This document shows, one piece after another, positions 7,147-15,005 of a stretch of 19,088 bases of DNA. Below the pieces are notes generated by a model, which saw only the letters and a list, made by a program, of their open reading frames with translations, had not been told where the DNA came from and searched no databases. The stretch's first letter is position 1. Each line of letters starts with the position of its first letter. The translations under genes were made by a program, and so were the position numbers. Source of the stretch: Verrucomicrobiia bacterium (GTDB lineage Bacteria; Verrucomicrobiota; Verrucomicrobiia; JABWAM01); the NCBI GenBank assembly GCA_013360985.1, contig JABWAM010000013.1, positions 1 through 19,088 on the forward strand. The letters run 5' to 3'.

Positions 7147-8946
7147 GTGATCCAACGCCCCCGCAATCTCGATTGGAAACGCGCCGCCGCGATCCTCTAT
7201 GGAGACTGGGGCACCTCGAAGGCCTACGTCATCGGCCTCGCCTTTGTCGCCGCCGGCTTCTCTTCGCTACCGATCATCCTCGCCGTCTGCGCCCTCACCG
7301 CGATCGTCGCCGTCAACTACGGGGTCATTTGCGTCCACTACCCCGATGGAGGCGGGGTGTACTCCTCGGCCCGTTCCCAGAGCCGGCTCCTCGCCGTGAT
7401 CGGCGCCCTGCTCCTCGTCGCCGACCTGACCGTTACCGCCGCGCTCAGCGCGTGGACCGGCCTCAGTTATCTCGGGCTCGAACCTCGTTTCATCCCATGG
7501 GCCGCGATGCTGCTGGTGGGAGTCCTCGGCGTGCTCAACCTCGCCGGCCCGAAGCACAGCGGAAGCCTCGCCGCCCTCCTCGCCGCCCCGACGGTCTTCA
7601 TTCTCGCCGCCATCGCCGCCTTCGCCATCCCGCACCTGACCTTGGCCCACCTGCATCCTCTCAAGGCGGGCTTCGGACACAACTGGGTCGCCTTCGTCGG
7701 CGTCATCCTCGCGCTCAGCGGCGTCGAAGCCATCGCGAATCTCACCGGCGTGATGCAGGCCGACCCCGGCTCGCCGCTGGAACGCCCTTCGGTGCGCCGC
7801 ACCTCGCGCCTCGCGATTTCCGTGGTCGCCGCCGAGGTCGCCCTCGGCACGGCGCTCTTCGGCTGGATCATGCTCTCCCTTCCCGAGTCCTTCAGCGCCC
7901 AACTCCTCGCCCGCAAGGAGGACATGCTTCGCTTTCTGGGAGAGCAGTACGCCGCCATGGCCTTCGGAGACCGATTTGGCGCGGGGTTCGGCATCGCCGT
8001 CGGCCTCGTGGTCGGACTTCTCCTCATCAGCGCGGTGAACACCGCCATCGTCGCGTTGATCGGCCTTTTCTACATGATGGCGCGCGACAAAGAGATGCCG
8101 CGCGCGTTCGCCCGCCTCAACCGGCACGGCGTGCCCTGGCTCCCCCTTCTCGTGGCCGTCGCCGTGCCGATCGTCGTCCTCCTCTGCGTGCGCGACTTCG
8201 AGGCGCTCGCCGGCCTCTATGCCATCGGCGTGGTAGGCGCAATCACCGTCAACCTCGGCTCCTGCGCGTTCAACGCGAAACTGAATCTCGCCTGGCCCGT
8301 GCGCGCGTTGATGGGCCTCACTTTTCTCGTGCTTCTCGCCATCGAGATCACCATCGCCAAGACGAAGCCCGACGCCCTCTTCTTCGCCTGCTGCGTCCTC
8401 GGCGTCGGGCTCGCCGTGCGCGCGTGGGCGCAAAAGCGCGCCGGCCTCGCCACCGTCGTGATTTCGCGCGCGCTGCCCGGCGCAATTCCCGAGGCGTCTT
8501 CTCCCCTCGACCCTCGCCTGCATGAAGGCCAACGCATCCTCGTCGCCGTGCGCGGACTCAACCCCGTCCTCCGCTTCGCGATGGAGGAAGCCCGCCTCCG
8601 TCGCGCCTCTCTTTATGTCCTCTACATCCGTGAAATCGCCGTCTCTCTCCCGGTCAACCCGTCCGACGGCCACGCGGCGGATTGGAAGGAGGATCCCGCC
8701 GCCGCCGCGATCATGTGCCGCGCGCTCGAACTCGCCCAACGCAATGAGGTGACGGCGATCCCTCTCTATGCCGTCAGCAACACCCCTCCCGCCACCATCG
8801 TGGACCTCGCCGCCACGCTCGGCATTGATATCCTGATGCTCGGCGCGTCCCATCGCCGTTTCCTCACCAACCTCCTCAAAGGCGACGTCACCGCCGAAGT
8901 CGCTCGAAGCCTTCCGGAAAACATCCAACTCGTCATTCATGGCTGA
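7147..8946 (+). CDS. KimA/APC-superfamily permease with C-terminal Usp-like domain
   Basis: Inner-membrane transporter of the APC superfamily, 599 aa from GTG 7147. About twelve hydrophobic segments fill residues 13-425; a cytoplasmic Usp-like domain covers about 460-599 (GQRILVAVRG ... ILMLGASHRRFLTNLLKGD). Motifs resemble Bacillus KimA (potassium importer of the KUP family): HYPDGGGVY (64-72), SGVEAIAN (191-198), VNTAIVALIGLFYMMARDKE (297-316) and LYAIGVVGAI (357-366). Comparing with KimA from memory, the potassium-site residues D36, Y43, T121 and Y377 correspond to D20, Y27, T95 and Y358; T230 is S191; D117 is replaced, with D93 two residues on. I infer monovalent-cation or amino-acid uptake with K+ a serious candidate. 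The Usp nucleotide motif is degenerate. The GTG start is uncertain: it has no Shine-Dalgarno. A GYF_2 gene follows 27 bp later. Confidence 0.85.
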   Translation: MIQRPRNLDWKRAAAILYGDWGTSKAYVIGLAFVAAGFSSLPIILAVCALTAIVAVNYGVICVHYPDGGGVYSSARSQSRLLAVIGALLLVADLTVTAALSAWTGLSYLGLEPRFIPWAAMLLVGVLGVLNLAGPKHSGSLAALLAAPTVFILAAIAAFAIPHLTLAHLHPLKAGFGHNWVAFVGVILALSGVEAIANLTGVMQADPGSPLERPSVRRTSRLAISVVAAEVALGTALFGWIMLSLPESFSAQLLARKEDMLRFLGEQYAAMAFGDRFGAGFGIAVGLVVGLLLISAVNTAIVALIGLFYMMARDKEMPRAFARLNRHGVPWLPLLVAVAVPIVVLLCVRDFEALAGLYAIGVVGAITVNLGSCAFNAKLNLAWPVRALMGLTFLVLLAIEITIAKTKPDALFFACCVLGVGLAVRAWAQKRAGLATVVISRALPGAIPEASSPLDPRLHEGQRILVAVRGLNPVLRFAMEEARLRRASLYVLYIREIAVSLPVNPSDGHAADWKEDPAAAAIMCRALELAQRNEVTAIPLYAVSNTPPATIVDLAATLGIDILMLGASHRRFLTNLLKGDVTAEVARSLPENIQLVIHG

Positions 8947-8973
8947 TCTTCGCCGACGCCACGCCCCTCTCTC

Positions 8974-9444
8974 ATGAGCGCGGACTATCACGTGTACAAC
9001 GGTCAATCGCAGACGCCCTACGACGCCGTGGCGATCCGCGGTCTGGTCGCCGCCGGACGCCTCACGCGCGACACCTGGGTTTTTCATGAGGGAGAAACCG
9101 AAGGCTGGACTCGCGCCGAAGAGGTCCCGAGCTTGCGCCCGTTTTTCGCCATCGCCAACGCGGGACGCGCCGTCCAGAAACCGAAGGCCTTTGCGGAACA
9201 ACTCGATGAAGCGCGAACCGCCTCGGTCCTCGCTCCTCCGAAGCCGCTGGCGACCACCGAACTCGCGCCGCCGGAAGCCGACGATCAGATCCGCCGGATG
9301 GAAACGCAACTTCCCAACGCCCCGCTCTCCGATCTCCGTCATCCTCACGAATCGATCCGCATGCCGCCGCCCGCGCCGATCCCCACGCCCGGCCGCTGGC
9401 TTTCCGTGCTGCAACGTCTCTTCGGCCGAAAGCCGTCGTCGTGA
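8974..9444 (+). CDS. Small GYF_2 (DUF4339) domain protein
   Basis: 156 aa. The N-terminal half (about 5-53) reads YHVYNGQSQTPYD, AIRGLVAAGRL, TWVFHEGETEGWTRAEEV, which is the GYF_2/DUF4339 pattern: two aromatic-rich strands, an LVAAGRL helix and a W-x-x-A end. These domains are thought to bind peptides or serve as adaptors. The rest (about 60-156) is Pro/Ala-rich and low in complexity, probably disordered, ending in a short basic amphipathic stretch GRWLSVLQRLFGRK that could touch the membrane. No signal peptide or membrane segment. It lies 27 bp after the permease on the same strand and is probably co-transcribed, so it may assist or sense that transporter; this is inferred from position only. 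No Shine-Dalgarno is visible. Confidence 0.8.
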   Translation: MSADYHVYNGQSQTPYDAVAIRGLVAAGRLTRDTWVFHEGETEGWTRAEEVPSLRPFFAIANAGRAVQKPKAFAEQLDEARTASVLAPPKPLATTELAPPEADDQIRRMETQLPNAPLSDLRHPHESIRMPPPAPIPTPGRWLSVLQRLFGRKPSS

Positions 9445-9451
9445 CGCGCGC

Positions 9452-9497
9452 GGCGGACGGGAAGGCTGCCCGCCAATTCCGAATTCCGATGGCGGCG
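9452..9497 (+). repeat. Dispersed intergenic repeat, copy A
   Basis: 46 bp beginning GGCGG and containing GGGAAGG, CCGCCAATTCC, GAATTCCGA and GGCGGC. It matches copy B (15936-15981) at about 39 of 46 positions by eye, in the same orientation and without gaps. Copy A fills most of the 58-bp gap between the converging GYF_2 and transglutaminase-like genes. GGCGG and CCGCC can pair across its left part. It may end transcription from both sides. Confidence 0.6.
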
Positions 9498-9502
9498 GCG
9501 TC

Positions 9503-12148
9503 TCATGGATTGACGCGCAGGGTGAACCGCTGCGTCGCTTGATCGCCCTTATCGCCGAGGACGGCGTTCACCGCGATCTCGAAGGCGCCGGCGGCGTTGG
9601 GCGTTCCGCTCAAAAGACCGCTCTTCGCGTCCATTTTTAGCCAGTCCGGTCCCTGGGCCAGTGTGTAAACCGGTTGTTCGGCGTCCCAGAACGCGACGGT
9701 ATAACCTTTATGACTGCGCAGGTCGCCGATCGAGGCGAGGCTCTGGACCTGATACCGATACGGCTGCCCGACGACGCCTGCCGCGACCGGCTCGCTGAAA
9801 ATGAACGGCCTCGGCGCGGCGAGAAATTCCGAGGCGCCGCTGCGCCAGCCTTTGGCGTCCACGGCTACCACCCGGTAGAAGGCGCGCGTGGGACGGAAGG
9901 TCGCCTCCGCGCGCTCGACCGTCTGCAGAAAATTGGCTTCGAAACGCGTCACGAGGGCGCCGGGAAACAAGCCGGCGCTTTTCTGGTTGCCAGTGTAGGC
10001 CAGATACGGCTCGCGTTGGACGGTGAAACCCTTCTCGTTGCTGGCGTAGATCTCGTAGCGGACCGGCGATTGCCCATCGGGATGGGCGTCCCATGCCAGC
10101 GTCAAGGAACGTTCGTCCCGGGCCGACCAGCGGAGGTTTCGCGGCACGCCCGGCGCGTCGGGCGTGAAACTCCAGATCTTGCTCCAGGGGCTCCACACGC
10201 CCTTGGCATTGAGGGCGCGCACGCGCCAATAGTACGGCTGACCTGGGTTCAACAGGCCGATGCGGGGCGTCGTGTAGACCTGGAGTTTTTCGTCCGCAGT
10301 GTTGCTGCTGAGCTTATGGAAATTGGGCGAAAGCGGCCAAGGCAGATCGGGGCGGTCGCCGAGTTGAAACTCGTAATCCACGATGGCGTTTCCGTCCGGA
10401 TCTTCGGCGGGTTTCCATTCGAAAACCACCTGCGTGCCTTCGACATGCGCCGCATCGGCGGGGTGGACGGGCGCGGCCACGGCCTTCGGCGGTTGCGCGG
10501 CGGAACTCTCGATCCAGTGAAAGGAGACCTGCGCCACGCGCGGACCGGTCGTCTGATCGCGATACGCGATTTTGTTTTCGCCCAACTCGAGTTCCGGTAG
10601 GCTGAGCGGCGCCATCTGGAGAACGTTTTCGATAGTGAGCGCCTTGAGCCCCATCCGCTCGGGATTCGCTCCGGCGAGAAGTGTCAGGCGCAGCAAGTAA
10701 CTGTACCGGGCCGCCTCATCGCGCGGACGACCCCGGATCTGGTGGGGAAACCACGGATCGAGATCGGCGGTCATGACGCCATTCGCGGAACCCTCTTTGG
10801 CCCAGTTCTCGACCTTCGTCCAGGTTTTCCCGTCGTCGAAGGAGAGGGAGAGTTCCGTGCGATCCGTCTCGCCGAGCGCGATCTCGGCGCGCGCCGACCC
10901 GCCGACGAGAACATACGGCGCGGCGATCTTCCAGACGACATGCCCGGGCGCGCCGGCGGCGGAGGGGCGCACGGCCGGTTCGCCGGGACGCGTTCCCCAA
11001 CTGACGCCCTCTTGGGAATGCACGCGCCGCGCCGCGGCGCTGTGGAGCGGCGGCGTGTAGATCCAACGCCCGTTATAGACGAGGCGGCCCGCCGCCGCGC
11101 TAACGATGTTTCGCAGGTCGCCGGAACCATGGGCGTAAAACTTCCGTCCTTCCTTGCGCGCGAAGCCCCATTCCAGCGCTTCACCGGGACGGAGCGTCAG
11201 GTCCATCGTGTGCTTGATCTTCGAGGAATACTGCCCGCCGCGCCGCCCCTCGTAGAAGTAGGCGCTGGCGCAAAATTCGTCGAGGAAAGGGTCGTCCGGG
11301 AAGTTGACGCTATAGGAATGAACGCGTTTCACGAGATCGTGATCGTGCGCGACGTCCTCGTCGCCGGCGATCGTTCGATTGTCCGGCAGCAGAAAATACA
11401 TGCTCTGATCGCTGTCCAGAAGATGCCAGCGCTCGTCGTAAAACACCTCCGGCGCGACGTGCCCGGCCGGATAGCCGTAGCGCACCTTCAGCCCCGCCGT
11501 CCGATAAAGATCCATTGTGATCGTGCCATCGTTGTTGCAGATGCTGTAGCCGTAGACGTTCAGCATCTTGACGGGATCGTCGTTCTCGCGGGAGAACGTG
11601 CTCGCGTGGAAACGGTTCTGGATATAGTAATGATAGATTGCCCGCGCCTTGTCGGCATCGTTCGTCGGGTTGCCGTACGCCCGCAGCGCCGAATCCACGA
11701 GGTCCTGGACCGTTCCCCACTGCCGTTTCCCGTTGACACTCAGCCGCGGATTGACGAGATCGGTCTCGCCGAGGTTCTCGATTCGGACCCGACGCATCGG
11801 CTGGAAATTCTGCGCCCAGGCGGCATATCCCCGGGGGCTCCGCGTGCTCGGCCCATCCAGCGCGCCGCCCATGCGGATCGAGTATTCGAAGGACGGTTCG
11901 GTGACGCGTTTCACGTCTTCGCGCGGCGTGGCGTTCGCCTCCGGGATCGGCTGGACGCCGGCGCTGAGTCCGGAAAATTGACGCCGCCAGGCCTCCTTCT
12001 TCGCCAAAGGATCCGGCGTCTCGGCGGAAAGCGCGAGCGCCGTCAGTAGGAGCAGCATCGAGCCGCGCGCGCGCGCGCGGCGGACGGAATTTCGCGCCGG
12101 CGATTTTCGATCGCGGCGCGCGCGAAAAATTTGCAAAAAACGATGCAT
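9503..12148 (-). CDS. Secreted transglutaminase-like protein with FN3 and putative-Ig domains
   Basis: 881 aa, exported: a basic N-terminus (about 1-29) then a hydrophobic core MLLLLTALALSAE (31-43). A transglutaminase-like core lies about 145-250 with the triad Cys204 (YGYSICNNDGT), His230 (YPAGHVAPEVFYD) and Asp245 (RWHLLDSD), so it could be a cysteine protease, amidase or cross-linker. A beta-rich middle (about 270-550) has an immunoglobulin-like neck LSLSFDDGKTWTKVENW. Two FN3-like domains follow (about 553-664 with YYWRVRALNAKGVWS, and 665-784), then a He_PIG-type domain (785-881) with DWLKMDAKSGLLSGTPNAAG. The ATG at 12148 has AAAGGA about eight bases upstream, the clearest ribosome site in the window; longer readings run into the DUF4838 gene. 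It is the last gene of the surface operon, 20 bp after DUF4838. The substrate is unknown. Confidence 0.88.
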   Translation of the reverse strand: MHRFLQIFRARRDRKSPARNSVRRARARGSMLLLLTALALSAETPDPLAKKEAWRRQFSGLSAGVQPIPEANATPREDVKRVTEPSFEYSIRMGGALDGPSTRSPRGYAAWAQNFQPMRRVRIENLGETDLVNPRLSVNGKRQWGTVQDLVDSALRAYGNPTNDADKARAIYHYYIQNRFHASTFSRENDDPVKMLNVYGYSICNNDGTITMDLYRTAGLKVRYGYPAGHVAPEVFYDERWHLLDSDQSMYFLLPDNRTIAGDEDVAHDHDLVKRVHSYSVNFPDDPFLDEFCASAYFYEGRRGGQYSSKIKHTMDLTLRPGEALEWGFARKEGRKFYAHGSGDLRNIVSAAAGRLVYNGRWIYTPPLHSAAARRVHSQEGVSWGTRPGEPAVRPSAAGAPGHVVWKIAAPYVLVGGSARAEIALGETDRTELSLSFDDGKTWTKVENWAKEGSANGVMTADLDPWFPHQIRGRPRDEAARYSYLLRLTLLAGANPERMGLKALTIENVLQMAPLSLPELELGENKIAYRDQTTGPRVAQVSFHWIESSAAQPPKAVAAPVHPADAAHVEGTQVVFEWKPAEDPDGNAIVDYEFQLGDRPDLPWPLSPNFHKLSSNTADEKLQVYTTPRIGLLNPGQPYYWRVRALNAKGVWSPWSKIWSFTPDAPGVPRNLRWSARDERSLTLAWDAHPDGQSPVRYEIYASNEKGFTVQREPYLAYTGNQKSAGLFPGALVTRFEANFLQTVERAEATFRPTRAFYRVVAVDAKGWRSGASEFLAAPRPFIFSEPVAAGVVGQPYRYQVQSLASIGDLRSHKGYTVAFWDAEQPVYTLAQGPDWLKMDAKSGLLSGTPNAAGAFEIAVNAVLGDKGDQATQRFTLRVNP

Positions 12149-12168
12149 CTCGGGTTTCCTTTCGTCGT

Positions 12169-14256
12169 TCACCGGGCGGGATTGTCCTCGTTGGCGTTCG
12201 GAAGCTCCGGCTCCGGCTCCTCCGCCGGCGGCGCCTTCGGCGATCCCGACAGCGTCGCCCCCGTCGCGCTCAGTTCCGCCAAATCGCGCGCCATGACCTC
12301 CTGCACCTCGTGTGCCGTGGGGATTTCTCCGGGCGTTTCCCAATCGCGGGTCTCGACCTTCAGGAGCGCCGCGCGCTCCTTGAGGAACCGGTTGAACGGC
12401 ATGCTGTGCACCATGTGCGTGTTCGTCAGGCGGCGCGTCCAGGTCGCCCACGCGATCAGGCGCCGGCGCGCCTTCTCCTCGCCGTAGCGCTCCGTCCATC
12501 CGGCGACGTCTCGCTCGGCGCGTCCCACGCGCAGCGGCAGGTAGAGATTGAGGAAGTGCGCGTACATCCGCAGCCGATCCACCCGGTCGCGGAACACGGG
12601 CTGATCTTTGACCTGATCGGCGGCGCGCTGAAGATCCTCGCATGTCGCGCGCAGCATGTCGCGCGGTTCACCGCTCGCCCAACCCCAGCGCGCGCCTTCC
12701 CAGCGGCGATAAACCCGCTGGACCGCCTCAGCGGCCGGGCCAAACGCCGCGCGCATCAACTCCTCCTCGATGCGGCGCGCGTCCTCGCGGACGTTCCACA
12801 ACAGCCGGGCAATGACGTAATAGCCGACGCCGTTCGGCCCGAAATCATTCGAGATCTCGCTGCTGAGCGAGCGCACCCCTTCGGCGTGAACCATCCGCAG
12901 CTCTTCCTGCACCTTCTCCAGGCGCGCCGCCGCCGAACGACCGGGGCGTTCCCAGGCCCATTGCAGCACGTCGTAATACGCGTAAACGCCGAGCCGCTTC
13001 GCCTTCTTCGAGAACGCGCGAATCTGCTCGGCCAACGACAACGGCGTGAAACGGTAGGCCGTCGTGATCTCGACATACACATTCGGCTCGAGATCGAACG
13101 ACGGCGGATGCGCGTACGCCGTGTAGGCCAGCACGCCGACCGACTTGTCGGGATGGGCGCGTCCCACGGCGCGCGCGACCTCGTTGGCGAAATGGAACAC
13201 CTCTTCCGACGCCACCGACACCTCCGCTCCCTGGGCCGTCCTGCCGAACAGCGTGCGGTGCGGCGGAAAGAGGAACGTCTCCGCGGCATGCGCCTGCTTC
13301 AACGTGAGCGGACAGCCGCAAAAGCCGCTCCCGTCGGGCGGCGAGACGCTGACCATCCTCTGCTCGGGATGTCGCGTGAAGACATCGAGCGCATACGCGC
13401 TTCCGCGCGCGATCACCTCGGGATGCGCGTAGCACGGCTTGCCCTTCTGGCGTTCCCCTTTGGAGAGCGCGAACCATTCGGGATGCGCCGCAAGCACGGC
13501 CTTGCGATCGGGCCGGGTCGAGCCTTCGGGCTTGTCCAGGCCGAACCAGGTATGGCTGACCTGGATGGGGTACGGCTCGGCGATCCGGTTGCGCCGCTGC
13601 CAGTCGGCGAAATCCCGGCGGATCTCCGGCGTGCGCATGCCCCAGGCGATCCAGAGCCGGCGTTGCATTGGAAAATCCGGTGCGGCGGACATCTCCAAGG
13701 TCACGTTCAGCGAGGGCTTGGAGGGCGCCATCGTCCACAGGTCGCCGGGGTAATACCAGCGGCAGCCCAGCTCGTGCAGGAAGGTGTAGATCGCGTGGGA
13801 CACCCCCCGCGCGTCGCCGCCGGCCAAGAGCAAACTTCCCGAAGGCGCGCTCCGGATCTGACACGCTTGCGGGGCGAGCGGTTGGTCAACGCCCAGCGGC
13901 TGAAGATCGGACGCCAAACCGAGATAGATCGCCGGCGACGATTGCGCCGGCAGCGTTTGGCGTGTGCTGACCGAAAACGGTTGTCCCACGATCTTTGCGA
14001 GATGCGACGCGAGATCGTTGAGCGACGGCGCGGTCCACGGCGCTTGGCTGAGTTCGCCCTTCGGATCGAGCAGAACGATCGGCAGCAGAGGGCGCCCCTC
14101 CCGGGCCAACTCCGCTCCGGCGCGAACCGTCACGGCTCCGGCCAGACACACGCCGAGCAGGAGCGCCGCGAAAGCCAAGCGTCGTTCTCTCGCGCGCCCC
14201 GGCGAAACGGATCGCCGGCGGGCCGCGCGCGAAATCAAAACTCTCCCGAGAGCCAT
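12169..14256 (-). CDS. Exported DUF4838 protein (glycosidase-related)
   Basis: 695 aa with an N-terminal hydrophobic stretch (about 27-47, FAALLLGVCLAGAVTV after an Arg-rich head), a signal peptide or anchor. Residues about 57-190 form the alpha-glucuronidase-like N-terminal domain usual in this family: GGDARGVSHAIYTFLHELGC (146-165), RWYYPGDLW, and a following PDFPMQRRLW. The DUF4838 region follows (VSVSPPDGSGFCGCP, VGVLAYTAYAHPP, YAYYDVLQWAWE). The C-terminus is Pro/Glu-rich. DUF4838 proteins are linked to glycan breakdown, but no catalytic acid has been assigned here by me. The ATG at 14256 overlaps the pseudopilin by 22 bp and has no Shine-Dalgarno; TTG at 14238, preceded by GGGAGA and overlapping the pseudopilin stop as TTGA, is a real alternative giving 689 aa. 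Confidence 0.9.
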   Translation of the reverse strand: MALGRVLISRAARRRSVSPGRARERRLAFAALLLGVCLAGAVTVRAGAELAREGRPLLPIVLLDPKGELSQAPWTAPSLNDLASHLAKIVGQPFSVSTRQTLPAQSSPAIYLGLASDLQPLGVDQPLAPQACQIRSAPSGSLLLAGGDARGVSHAIYTFLHELGCRWYYPGDLWTMAPSKPSLNVTLEMSAAPDFPMQRRLWIAWGMRTPEIRRDFADWQRRNRIAEPYPIQVSHTWFGLDKPEGSTRPDRKAVLAAHPEWFALSKGERQKGKPCYAHPEVIARGSAYALDVFTRHPEQRMVSVSPPDGSGFCGCPLTLKQAHAAETFLFPPHRTLFGRTAQGAEVSVASEEVFHFANEVARAVGRAHPDKSVGVLAYTAYAHPPSFDLEPNVYVEITTAYRFTPLSLAEQIRAFSKKAKRLGVYAYYDVLQWAWERPGRSAAARLEKVQEELRMVHAEGVRSLSSEISNDFGPNGVGYYVIARLLWNVREDARRIEEELMRAAFGPAAEAVQRVYRRWEGARWGWASGEPRDMLRATCEDLQRAADQVKDQPVFRDRVDRLRMYAHFLNLYLPLRVGRAERDVAGWTERYGEEKARRRLIAWATWTRRLTNTHMVHSMPFNRFLKERAALLKVETRDWETPGEIPTAHEVQEVMARDLAELSATGATLSGSPKAPPAEEPEPELPNANEDNPAR

Positions 14257-15005
14257 ACGAAACGGAACGTCTTGCTGGTGAGATGCCCGGCGACCTCGGA
14301 CATTTTCACCGAGGCAACCCGCCCGTCCAAAAACGCGTAGTTGGACGCGTGGCCTTTATGGCGATTGGCCATGAGCGTGTGCTGGTCCAATCCAAGATTG
14401 ACGTCGAAAGTGTATCCGCTGAACTCCTCGAATCCGTGGCCGTTCTTGGCGTAATCATCGGTCCATCCGGGAGGAAACCACGTTTCGCCAAGGATGCAGG
14501 TAATCTCCGGCTTGGGAAACTCGTTGACCTGATTGAGCTTCGGATAGTTGACACTGTTGTTGACGATGGGCGCCAAATAGGTCGGCTTGCGCGGCCCCCA
14601 GTTGAATCCGTATTGCGACCAGCGATCGCTGGACGAGGTGCTCAAGGATTTGTTTTTCGGCGCGGAGGGACACTGGAGAACCTGCTTGTTGCCGTTGAGA
14701 TACGGCAGAAACAGCGGAATTAAATCCTGTTTGGTGGCTGTGCCGCCTTCGACCTTATAGCGTCCAGGAAGCCAATCGTTGTTGTCGCTGAGGTAGAGGC
14801 GCACGGCAAGGCTCACCTGGCGCAGGTTCCCCATGCAGGCGGTCTGCCGCGCCGTCTCGCGCGCGCCGCGCAACGCCGGCAGAAGCAACGCCGCGAGAAT
14901 CGCGATGATCGCGACGACCACAAGCAGCTCCACGAGCGTGAAGCCCGGCCGACGGACAAGAGACGTGTTGCGAACGGGAGAAAAACGCTGGAGAAAAGAG
15001 GTCAC
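14235..15005 (-). CDS. Pseudopilin with N-terminal methylation motif and DUF1559-like C-terminus
   Basis: 256 aa. The type IV pilin-like leader ends at RRPG21, with F22 as the first mature residue and Glu26 at mature position 5 (FTLVELLVVVAIIAILAALL), so a prepilin peptidase should cleave and methylate it. The rest is a DUF1559-type head: ARETARQTACMGNLRQVSLA, YLSDNNDWLPGRY, and a C-terminal RHKGHASNYAFLDGRV resembling the H-X9-DG processing-associated signature, here with ten residues between H216 and D227. Many PVC-phylum genomes hold numerous such proteins. The start codon is GTG, overlapping the preceding PEP-CTERM stop as GTGA. It is probably co-transcribed with its neighbours. Function is unknown; pilus-like assembly or secretion is inferred. 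Confidence 0.92.
   Translation of the reverse strand: MTSFLQRFSPVRNTSLVRRPGFTLVELLVVVAIIAILAALLLPALRGARETARQTACMGNLRQVSLAVRLYLSDNNDWLPGRYKVEGGTATKQDLIPLFLPYLNGNKQVLQCPSAPKNKSLSTSSSDRWSQYGFNWGPRKPTYLAPIVNNSVNYPKLNQVNEFPKPEITCILGETWFPPGWTDDYAKNGHGFEEFSGYTFDVNLGLDQHTLMANRHKGHASNYAFLDGRVASVKMSEVAGHLTSKTFRFVWLSGEF

Noticed and set aside
5724..8525. A 933-codon plus-strand open frame
   Set aside because: It runs antisense to folK and dapB and out of frame through the permease. The translation is Arg/His/Pro-rich with no recognisable domain; long shadow frames are expected in DNA this GC-rich.
7267..9414. A 715-codon minus-strand open frame
   Set aside because: Antisense to the permease and GYF_2 genes; its Asp/Glu/Gly/Arg-rich, low-complexity translation is a mirror of hydrophobic codons.
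12310..14340. A 676-codon plus-strand open frame
   Set aside because: Complete antisense overlap with the DUF4838 gene and an Arg-rich composition.
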